Assembly: GCA_021792815.1 (NCBI GenBank)
Contig: JAJYTX010000049.1
Location: 1-11,137 of the forward strand
Direction of reading: 5' to 3'
DNA from: Pseudomonadota bacterium
GTDB lineage: Bacteria > Pseudomonadota > Gammaproteobacteria > Steroidobacterales > Steroidobacteraceae
Length of the DNA stretch: 11,137 nt
The position numbers and the translations under genes were made by a program. Positions 1 to 5,974 of the stretch are shown here, piece by piece; positions within the stretch are counted from its first letter, which is position 1, and every line of letters begins with the position of its first letter. The notes beneath the pieces are model-generated. The model saw nothing but the letters and a program-made list of their open reading frames with translations. It did no database searches and was not told the DNA's origin.

Positions 1-31
1 CCTGCGATCATGACTACACCCCCAAATGGCG

Positions 32-58
32 CCTACTCATTCTGATTCCTACTCATTC
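32..58. repeat. 11-bp direct repeat, 16-bp period
   Basis: CCTACTCATTC occurs at 32-42 and again at 48-58, with five bases between the copies. No gene of 60 codons or more lies here. The short plus-strand reading frame 3 from the window edge stops with TAG at 58-60, inside or just after the repeat, so this could be the tail of a gene that begins outside the window. Its nature (element end, operator or chance) cannot be settled from the sequence. Confidence 0.5.
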
Positions 59-149
59 ATAGGGACAACAGCGGACGGCCCGTCCGATTCGGACCCCTCC
101 CGGTCTGCCCCGAGGCCCGCGCAACCCAACGCGCGCGGGCGCGGGACGG

Positions 150-172
150 ACATCGTGAGCCCCTGACGATGT
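150..172 (+). terminator. Possible hairpin terminator reading rightward
   Basis: A 7-bp stem, ACATCGT (150-156) with ACGATGT (166-172), closes a 9-base loop. It is followed by the T-rich but interrupted TTGCTGTTG. It could end a plus-strand transcript entering from the left. The T tract is poor, so this is tentative. Confidence 0.25.
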
Positions 173-268
173 TTGCTGTTGCAACAGTATCCGAGTTCGC
201 CCACTCACACAACAGCGATTTCGACACGTTCCATGTCAGACCGAAGTGTGACCCAGGGCGGCAAAGAC

Positions 269-321
269 GTCACTGACAGTGAGGCTCTCATCACGTCAGT
301 GACTGTCGTCAGCTACTGACG
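269..321. repeat. Clustered inverted repeats with CAGTGAC core
   Basis: The 9-bp arms GTCACTGAC (269-277) and GTCAGTGAC (295-303) are exact reverse complements across a 17-base spacer. CACTG-A-CAGTG (271-281) is nested in the left arm. CAGT-G-ACTG (297-305) overlaps the right arm. A third dyad, CGTCAG-CTA-CTGACG, follows at 307-321. A related dyad, GCAGT-G-ACTGC, sits at 374-384. This looks like a set of related binding sites or a folded RNA, but no known family is recognised. Confidence 0.5.
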
Positions 322-399
322 GCACCGACGTGCGCTGGATGGCCGTGCAATACACACGTCGTCTTTCACGCGCGCAGTGACTGCCATTCGACAGGACGC

Positions 400-415
400 G
401 AGCGGCAGACCGCTC
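400..415 (-). terminator. Hairpin just after the yebC-like stop codon
   Basis: GAGCGG (400-405) and CCGCTC (410-415) form a perfect 6-bp GC-rich stem with a four-base loop, 9 bases beyond the stop codon of the minus-strand YebC-like gene. No U tract follows in that direction. It may stabilise or weakly stop the transcript, but it is not a canonical intrinsic terminator. Confidence 0.25.
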
Positions 416-424
416 CCGACCGGG

Positions 425-1018
425 TCAGCGATTTTCGAGTGGGGCGGTGACCGGGCTATCCGCTTCGCCGAGTTGCGCATTCGTATACACGGCGCACACG
501 TCCTCGAGCGCCGCCAGCGTCTCGATCAGTCGTTTCATGCGCTGTGCCGCCTCGCCGTCGAGCCGCGCCGCGAGCGCGGGCCGCTCGGTGACCTCGGCGG
601 CGAGCGGCGCGAACGGCTGGCGGCACAGCTCGGCACGCACCGTCTCGAAGTCTTCCGGATCGGTCAGGACCTCGATCGGTCCGCCGGGGCGGCTTCTCAC
701 ATCCTCCGCCCCCGCCGCGAGTGCCGTCCGCGTCAGCTGTTCGAGATCCACGCCCGGCGCATAGCGCAGCAGCCCGACACGCTGGAAGAGATACGCGACC
801 GAGCCCTGTGCGCCGAGATACCCGCCGTGCTCGCGGAACGCGCGACGCAGCTGAGCGCGGGTGCGCTCGGGATCTTCGGTGCGGCATTCGAGGAGCAGCA
901 CGGCCCCACCCGGTCCATAACCCTCGTATCGGACCGGCCGCAGGCCCTCGGAGCGAGGCGTGAGCCCAGGGAGGCGCTCGATGTGCGGGGGGGGCGCCCG
1001 CTTCGTATCGCTGACCAT
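425..1018 (-). CDS. YebC/PmpR (TACO1) family protein lacking the N-terminal domain
   Basis: This 197-residue protein belongs to the YebC/TACO1 family. YebC proteins were first described as transcriptional regulators and were more recently linked to translation through proline-rich stretches. Family signatures seen are RYEGYGPGG (30-38), an RAFREHGGYLG segment (59-69), GSVAYLF (72-78), AAGAEDV (101-107), DPEDFETV (120-127) and a C-terminal VYTNAQL (177-183). E. coli YebC is about 246 residues, with YEGYGPGG near residue 86. Here roughly 55 residues, the basic N-terminal domain, are missing. An in-frame stop at 1105-1103 and the lack of any ATG, GTG or TTG between it and 1018 rule out an upstream start that would restore them. 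No good ribosome-binding site precedes the ATG. The N-terminus includes Ala-Pro-Pro-Pro encoded on a run of eight C. It is divergent from relA. The family call is firm; its function, and whether it is active or a decaying paralogue, are not known. Confidence 0.85.
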   Translation of the reverse strand: MVSDTKRAPPPHIERLPGLTPRSEGLRPVRYEGYGPGGAVLLLECRTEDPERTRAQLRRAFREHGGYLGAQGSVAYLFQRVGLLRYAPGVDLEQLTRTALAAGAEDVRSRPGGPIEVLTDPEDFETVRAELCRQPFAPLAAEVTERPALAARLDGEAAQRMKRLIETLAALEDVCAVYTNAQLGEADSPVTAPLENR

Positions 1019-1067
1019 CAGGGTGAAGGCGCGGCCAAAGTTGCACTCCGTTGCCGGGATCCGTCGG

Positions 1068-1073
1068 TATGAT
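1068..1073 (+). promoter_or_regulatory. Possible -10 element for relA
   Basis: TATGAT matches the sigma70 -10 consensus at five of six positions and lies about 50 bases before the relA GTG. No convincing -35 hexamer sits at 16-18 bp spacing: TTGCAC at 1041 is too far and TTGCCG at 1051 is too close. The call rests on the -10 alone. Confidence 0.3.
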
Positions 1074-1078
1074 AGCCC

Positions 1079-1100
1079 TAAAGCGTCTCTGAGACATTTA
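1079..1100. promoter_or_regulatory. Dyad in the yebC-like/relA divergent region
   Basis: GTCTC (1085-1089) and GAGAC (1091-1095) are mirrored around one central T. They are flanked by TAAA (1079-1082) and TTTA (1097-1100), which extends the symmetry with a small offset. The dyad lies just downstream of the -10-like TATGAT, where a repressor operator or a leader hairpin for relA would be expected. The binding factor is unknown. Confidence 0.35.
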
Positions 1101-1122
1101 GTTCAATCAAGCACTTACGGCC

Positions 1123-3246
1123 GTGGAGACGACGCAGCGCTGCCCACCGGATCTGCTCGAGTCGATCACCGCCACCCGCGGCGCGATCGAGACGGCGGCT
1201 GCGCTCGCACCCGGAACGCTCGCAATGGCCACCGAGGCGGCCGAGATCCTCGGCGCGCTCACCGAGGATGAATCCCTCGCCAAGGCCGTGCTGGCGCGGG
1301 CTGCGCTCGGGGCCGGTCTGCCCACCGAGACCCTCGCCGGACTGGTGGGACCGGCGGCACGCGACATCGCCGTGGCGCTTTCGAAGCTCGGGGAGATCGG
1401 ACTGAGCGTTCACTGGTCGGCGGCCCAGGGACTCGAGCCCCGCCAGGCCGAGACGCTGCGCAAGATGCTGCTTGCGGTCGTCAGCGACCCGCGACTGATC
1501 CTCGCGCGGCTCGCCGAGCAGCTGGTCAGCCTCCGTCATGCCCGGGACGCGTCCGAGGAAGCGCGTGAGCGGCTCGCGTTCGAGGCGCGCGCGGTATTCG
1601 GACCTCTCGCAAACCGGCTGGGCGTGTGGCAACTGAAGTGGGAAATCGAGGATCTTGCGTTCCGCTACCTCGAGCCGGACGAGTATCGGCGGATTGCCGC
1701 GGCGCTCAATGAGCGGCGCACCGACCGCGAGCGCTATATCGAACAGCTCTGTGACACCCTGCGGGCAGAGCTCGAAAAGGCGGGCATCCGCGCACAGGTG
1801 TCCGGACGACCGAAGCACATGTACAGCATTTACAGGAAGATGCAGCGCAAGCACCTGGAGTTCGAGCAGCTCTTCGACGTACGCGCCGTACGCGTCATCG
1901 TCGGATCGGTGCCCGACTGCTACGCGGCACTCGGGACGGTGCACGGCCTGTGGACCTACATCCCCGGCGAGTTCGATGACTACATCGCGACGCCCAAGGG
2001 CAACTTTTATCGTTCCATCCACACGGCGGTGATCGGCCCCGAGGGCAAGAGCGTCGAGGTGCAGATCCGCACCCGCGAGATGCACGAACACGCCGAGCTC
2101 GGCGTGGCCGCGCACTGGACGTACAAGGAAGGCGGCACCGCGGATGCGCAGTATCAGCGCAAGGTCGAGTGGGTCCGGCGGCTGCTCGAGCCGAGCCGCG
2201 CCGAGGGCCCGGATGCGGATCGCGAGTTCCTCGAGCAGATGAGCGCGGAGCTGTTCCAGGACCGGGTCTACGTGCTCACTCCCAAAGGCGAGGTGGTGGA
2301 TCTGCCTCACGGCGCGACCCCGCTCGACTTCGCCTACCATCTGCACACCGCGCTCGGCCATCGCTGCCGGGGCGCCAAAGTGAACGGCCGGATCGTTCCG
2401 CTCACCCACGTGCTCGCCAACGGCGAGGTGATCGAGATCATCACCGCGCGGCAGGAGGCGCCGAGCCGTGACTGGCTCGCTCCCGAGCTCGGGTTTCTGG
2501 TGTCCGCACGCAACCGCGCCAAGGTGCGTGCCTGGTTCCGCAGGCTCGATGCGGCCGACAATCGTGGCGCGGGACGTGCGATCGCGGAGCGGGAACTCGG
2601 CCGGCTCGGCGTCGGAACCCAACAGCTGGCGTCGCTCATCGAGGCGCTCGAGGCGCGCGATGCCGACCAGTTCTACCAGCTGCTCGGTGAAGGCGGGATC
2701 ACGGTATCACAGCTGACCCATGCCGCGGAGCGGCTGTTCGGCTCGCCCGCGGAGGCACACCTGCCGGCTGCGAGGCGCGCCAGTGGCGCACGCGGCAGCT
2801 CGCCGGTGCAGATCGAAGGAGTCGGGGATCTGCCGATCACTCTCGCGCGCTGCTGCTCGCCGCTTCGCCCGCAGCCCATCGCCGGCTACGTGACCGTGGG
2901 GCGGGGAGTGACCATTCACCGGGCGAACTGTCCGGGCTTTGCACGCATGCGCTCGGTGAGACCCGAGCGCGTGCTGCAGGTCGAATGGAGCACTCACGAT
3001 GCGCCGCAACTGCCCGTTGAGATTTCCGTTCAGGCGTATGACCGGCGTGGACTGCTGCGGGACCTGACGGACGTGCTCGCCCTCGAACGGCTGAGCATTC
3101 ACACGATGACCACCACGACGGATCACGACGCCGGCACAGCCCGCGTGCTGCTCACCGTCGGCATCGGCGATGAGGTGCAGCTCGGACGCGTGCTGCAGCG
3201 CCTCTCGGCGGTGCCGAATGTGACTTCGGCACGCCGCGCCCGCTGA
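1123..3246 (+). CDS. relA: RelA, GTP/GDP pyrophosphokinase ((p)ppGpp synthetase)
   Basis: RelA transfers pyrophosphate from ATP to GDP or GTP on ribosomes carrying uncharged tRNA, making the stringent-response alarmone. The protein has 707 residues (E. coli RelA 744). Residues about 35-140 are a degenerate HD domain without the His-Asp pair of SpoT-type hydrolases. The synthetase domain (about 160-340) has GRPKHMYSIYRKM (228-240), FDVRAVRVIV (251-260), EFDD (283-286) and the catalytic Glu of VEVQIRT (E312). EFDD is the acidic form typical of monofunctional synthetases. A TGS domain covers about 380-441. The zinc-finger-like region keeps C577, C578, H599 and C603. A C-terminal ACT/RRM domain runs about 630-705. 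The GTG at 1123 is the first start after an in-frame TAG at 1099. ATG 1225 (residue 35) is an alternative, since clear homology begins near there. The Shine-Dalgarno sequence is weak. It converges on lpd. Confidence 0.95.
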   Translation: METTQRCPPDLLESITATRGAIETAAALAPGTLAMATEAAEILGALTEDESLAKAVLARAALGAGLPTETLAGLVGPAARDIAVALSKLGEIGLSVHWSAAQGLEPRQAETLRKMLLAVVSDPRLILARLAEQLVSLRHARDASEEARERLAFEARAVFGPLANRLGVWQLKWEIEDLAFRYLEPDEYRRIAAALNERRTDRERYIEQLCDTLRAELEKAGIRAQVSGRPKHMYSIYRKMQRKHLEFEQLFDVRAVRVIVGSVPDCYAALGTVHGLWTYIPGEFDDYIATPKGNFYRSIHTAVIGPEGKSVEVQIRTREMHEHAELGVAAHWTYKEGGTADAQYQRKVEWVRRLLEPSRAEGPDADREFLEQMSAELFQDRVYVLTPKGEVVDLPHGATPLDFAYHLHTALGHRCRGAKVNGRIVPLTHVLANGEVIEIITARQEAPSRDWLAPELGFLVSARNRAKVRAWFRRLDAADNRGAGRAIAERELGRLGVGTQQLASLIEALEARDADQFYQLLGEGGITVSQLTHAAERLFGSPAEAHLPAARRASGARGSSPVQIEGVGDLPITLARCCSPLRPQPIAGYVTVGRGVTIHRANCPGFARMRSVRPERVLQVEWSTHDAPQLPVEISVQAYDRRGLLRDLTDVLALERLSIHTMTTTTDHDAGTARVLLTVGIGDEVQLGRVLQRLSAVPNVTSARRAR

Positions 3247-3261
3247 AGCACCCCAGGCGGA

Positions 3262-4689
3262 TCAGCGGTTGATCGAATCGATGGCGCGCTTGTCGGCTGC
3301 GAGCGCCGCCTCGTGCAGCGCCTCCGACAGGGTCGGATGCGCGTGAATGGTGCGCTGCAGATCCTCGCTGCTCGCCGAGTACTCCATGGCGAGCACCGCC
3401 TCGGCGATCAGCTCACCGGCCATCGGGCCGATGATGTGCACCCCGAGGATCTCATCGTCGTCCTGCGCGGCGATGATCTTGGCGAACCCCTGGGCCTGCT
3501 CCATCGCCCGGGCACGGCCGCTCGCCAGGAACGGGAATACCCCGGTCTTGCAGGGTCGGCCGCTCGCTTTGACCTGCTCCTCGGTCTGCCCCACCCAGGC
3601 GATCTCCGGCGCGGTATAAATGACATAGGGGATGGTCTTGTAGTTGACCTCGCCGAACCGTCCGGCGATCAGGTCGGCCGCCATCACGCCTTCCTCCTTG
3701 CCTTTGTGCGCGAGCATCGGGCCGCGCACGCAATCGCCCACCGCCCAGACGCCTTCGGCGGCGGTGCGGCACTGATGGTCGACCTGGATGAAGCCGCGCT
3801 CATCGAGCTCGACACCGGTACCCGGGGCGAGCAGATTGCCGCTGTAGGGGCGACGGCCGACGGCCACGACCAGACGGTCGACGGTGAGGCTATGAGCGCC
3901 CTTGGCATCCTCGTAGGCCACCTCGACCGCATCACCGATCACTTTGGCGCCCGTGACCCGTGCCCCGAGACGGATGTCGAGTCCCTGCTTCCTGAAGTGC
4001 CGCGCCGCCTCCTTGGCAAGCTGCTGGTCGGCGACCGCCAGGAAATCCGGGAGTGCCTCGAGCACCGTGACCTCGCTGCCGAGACGACGCCAGACGCTGC
4101 CGAGTTCCAGACCGATCACGCCCGCGCCGATCACCCCGAGGCGCTTCGGCACCGAATCGAACTCGAGCGCGCCCTGCGAATCGACGATGTGAGGCACCTG
4201 CCACGGCGTGGATTTGAGCTCCACCGGCGTCGACCCCGAGGCGAGAATCACCTGCCTGGCGCTGAGCTCGCGCGTCGTGCCGTCAGCGGCGCTGAACGCC
4301 ACGCGCCGCCCGGGCAGCAGCCGGCCGTGGCCCTGCAGCGGCGTCACGCCGCTCGCCTTGAACAACGCCAGGATCCCCTGGGTGCTCGTCCTGACGATGC
4401 CCGCCTTGCGCTTCTGCATCTGCGCCACATCGACGCTCACATCGCTCACCCGGATGCCGTGCAGTGCGAACTCCTCACGGGTGCGGTGGTACAGCTCGGT
4501 CGATTCGAGCAGCGCCTTGGAGGGAATGCAGCCGGCATTGAGGCAGGTGCCGCCGAAGGCATACGTGCCGTCGCGGTTGCGCCACTCATCGATGCAGGCG
4601 ACGCTGAGCTTGTTCTGGCCGGCGCGTATCGCGGCGGGATATCCCGCCGGTCCCCCGCCGATGACGATGACGTCGAAGGAATCAGCCAT
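3262..4689 (-). CDS. lpdA: Dihydrolipoyl dehydrogenase (E3), last gene of the sucAB-lpd operon
   Basis: E3 is an FAD flavoenzyme that reoxidises the dihydrolipoyl groups of E2 and reduces NAD+. The 475-residue length is normal. Seen in the sequence are the N-terminal FAD fold with GGGPAG (11-16), the redox disulfide motif GGTCLNAGCIPSKALL (C49, C54), the NAD-binding GAGVIG (188-193), the second FAD contact AVGD (316-319), and the C-terminal dimer-interface motif HAHPTLSE with catalytic H451 and E456. All key residues are present. The gene starts 13 bases after the sucB stop, and AAGG lies just upstream of its ATG, so it is very likely cotranscribed as the E3 of the 2-oxoglutarate complex. It could also serve pyruvate dehydrogenase or glycine cleavage if no other E3 exists. 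The stop lies 15 bp from the relA stop on the opposite strand, leaving no room for a separate terminator. Confidence 0.97.
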   Translation of the reverse strand: MADSFDVIVIGGGPAGYPAAIRAGQNKLSVACIDEWRNRDGTYAFGGTCLNAGCIPSKALLESTELYHRTREEFALHGIRVSDVSVDVAQMQKRKAGIVRTSTQGILALFKASGVTPLQGHGRLLPGRRVAFSAADGTTRELSARQVILASGSTPVELKSTPWQVPHIVDSQGALEFDSVPKRLGVIGAGVIGLELGSVWRRLGSEVTVLEALPDFLAVADQQLAKEAARHFRKQGLDIRLGARVTGAKVIGDAVEVAYEDAKGAHSLTVDRLVVAVGRRPYSGNLLAPGTGVELDERGFIQVDHQCRTAAEGVWAVGDCVRGPMLAHKGKEEGVMAADLIAGRFGEVNYKTIPYVIYTAPEIAWVGQTEEQVKASGRPCKTGVFPFLASGRARAMEQAQGFAKIIAAQDDDEILGVHIIGPMAGELIAEAVLAMEYSASSEDLQRTIHAHPTLSEALHEAALAADKRAIDSINR

Positions 4690-4702
4690 GTTGTGCCCTT
4701 GC

Positions 4703-5974
4703 TCAGATTCCCAACAGCATGCGACCCGGATCTTCCAGGCCGTCCTTGACGGTGACCAGGAACTGCACCGCCTCGCGGCCGTCGATGAGGCGATGATCGT
4801 AGGTGATGGCGATGTACATCATGGGGCGGATCGCAATCTCGCCATCGAGCACCATGGGCCGCTGCTGGATCTTGTGCATGCCGAGGATGGCGCTCTGGGG
4901 CGCATTGACGATCGGCGTGGACATCAGCGACCCGAACACCCCGCCATTGGTGATCGTGAAGGTGCCGCCGGTCAGGTCCTCGATGGCGAGCGCGCCGGCG
5001 CGGGCCTTGCGGGCGTACTCGGCGATTTCCTTTTCGATGGCCGCGAAGCCCTTGACGTCGGCATCGCGCACGATCGGCACGACCAGGCCACGATCGGTGG
5101 AGACCGCGACCCCGATGTCGTAGAACTCGTGATAGACGATGTCAGCACCGTCCACGGAGGCGTTCACCGCCGGGAACTTCTTCAGCGCCTCGATGCACGC
5201 CTTGACGAAGAACGACATGAATCCCAGTTTCACACCGTGCTCTTTCTCGAAGCGGTCCTTGTGGCGGGCCCGCAATTCGTTCACCGCGGTCAGATCCACC
5301 TCATTGAACGAGGTGAGCAGCGCCTGTGTCGACTGCGCTTCGACCATGCGTTGAGCAATGCGCTGGCGCAGCCGCGTCATCGTCACGCGATGCTCGGCGC
5401 GGGCGCCGGTGGGCAGCACGGGCCCGGCGGGCGACGCCGGCCTGGCCGCCGAAACGTCCGCCGGGGCGGTCTGTTTGCCCAGAAATCCGACGACGTCGGA
5501 TTTCGTGAGCCGTCCGTCGCGGCCGCTGGCGGGAATGGCTCCCGGATCGAGGCGGTTCTCCTCGACCAGCCGGCGCACCGAGGGGCTGAGCTTGTCCTTC
5601 GCCGCTTCACCCTCGGCTTTCGGCTCGGCCGCCGGCCTCGGCGAGGCTGCCGGCGCCGGACCACCGGAGGGGCCCTCGGGAGCCGCGGAACGGTCGCCCC
5701 GGGCGGTCACCGCCACGGCCGTCGCCGCGCCCGCGGCGCCCTCCTCGATTAGCGCGAGCAGCTGGCCGCTCGTCACCACGGCGCCGCTTGCGACTTTCAC
5801 CTCGCGCAGCACTCCGTTCGCCGGCGCCGGCACTTCGAGCACCACCTTGTCGGTCTCGAGGTCGGCGAGATTCTCGTCGCGGCGCACGGCATCGCCCGGC
5901 TGCTTGTGCCACGCGACCAGCGTCGCGTCCGCAACCGACTCCGGTAGCTGGGGAACTTTGATTTCAGTCGTCAT
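4703..5974 (-). CDS. sucB: Dihydrolipoyllysine succinyltransferase (E2 of 2-oxoglutarate dehydrogenase)
   Basis: E2 forms the core of the complex and transfers succinyl from the lipoyl arm to CoA. The protein has 423 residues (E. coli SucB 405). The lipoyl domain spans about 1-77, with lipoylated K43 in [13 protein letters not shown]. An Ala/Pro-rich linker follows (about 80-127). The peripheral-subunit-binding domain is about 129-165 ([11 protein letters not shown] and DGRLTKSDV). A second flexible linker leads to the catalytic domain from about 195. That domain ends with [15 protein letters not shown], including active-site H394 and D398. The reading frame is open further upstream, but the lipoyl domain begins exactly at the ATG at 5974. 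AGAAAGAG precedes it, and the ATG shares one base with the sucA stop (TAATG), so translational coupling is likely. A pyruvate-specific E2 is less likely because of the SucA neighbour. Confidence 0.97.
   Translation of the reverse strand: MTTEIKVPQLPESVADATLVAWHKQPGDAVRRDENLADLETDKVVLEVPAPANGVLREVKVASGAVVTSGQLLALIEEGAAGAATAVAVTARGDRSAAPEGPSGGPAPAASPRPAAEPKAEGEAAKDKLSPSVRRLVEENRLDPGAIPASGRDGRLTKSDVVGFLGKQTAPADVSAARPASPAGPVLPTGARAEHRVTMTRLRQRIAQRMVEAQSTQALLTSFNEVDLTAVNELRARHKDRFEKEHGVKLGFMSFFVKACIEALKKFPAVNASVDGADIVYHEFYDIGVAVSTDRGLVVPIVRDADVKGFAAIEKEIAEYARKARAGALAIEDLTGGTFTITNGGVFGSLMSTPIVNAPQSAILGMHKIQQRPMVLDGEIAIRPMMYIAITYDHRLIDGREAVQFLVTVKDGLEDPGRMLLGI

Larger units (their letters stand above)
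61..424. other. Gene-free, dyad-rich segment
   Basis: I see no convincing coding sequence here. The stretch contains many short inverted repeats: CGGACG/CGTCCG (72-86) overlapping GTCCGA/TCGGAC (82-94); ACATCGT/ACGATGT (150-172); the perfect palindrome CTGTTGCAACAG (176-187); GTCACTGAC/GTCAGTGAC (269-303); CGTCAG/CTGACG (307-321); GCAGT/ACTGC (374-384); and GAGCGG/CCGCTC (400-415). The 9-mer CAGTGACTG is present at both 297-305 and 375-383. It could be regulatory DNA, a structured RNA or element debris; nothing in it identifies which. Confidence 0.4.

Noticed and set aside
1041..1056. TTGCAC or TTGCCG as the -35 partner of TATGAT
   Set aside because: The spacings are 21 and 11 bp, outside the 15-19 bp range for sigma70 promoters.
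377..1072. Plus-strand 231-codon frame opposite the YebC-like gene
   Set aside because: It gives an Arg/Gly-rich translation with no family resemblance. The minus strand carries clear YebC motifs over the same bases.
1019..1105. N-terminal extension of the YebC-like protein containing an NFGRAF-like stretch
   Set aside because: The frame is open for about 28 codons but has no ATG, GTG or TTG before 1018 and is too short for the missing domain. The GRAF resemblance is probably chance.
1078..2622. 514-codon minus-strand frame across relA
   Set aside because: The plus strand carries unmistakable RelA motifs. The reverse frame is the usual high-GC shadow, rich in His, Arg and Leu without domain pattern.
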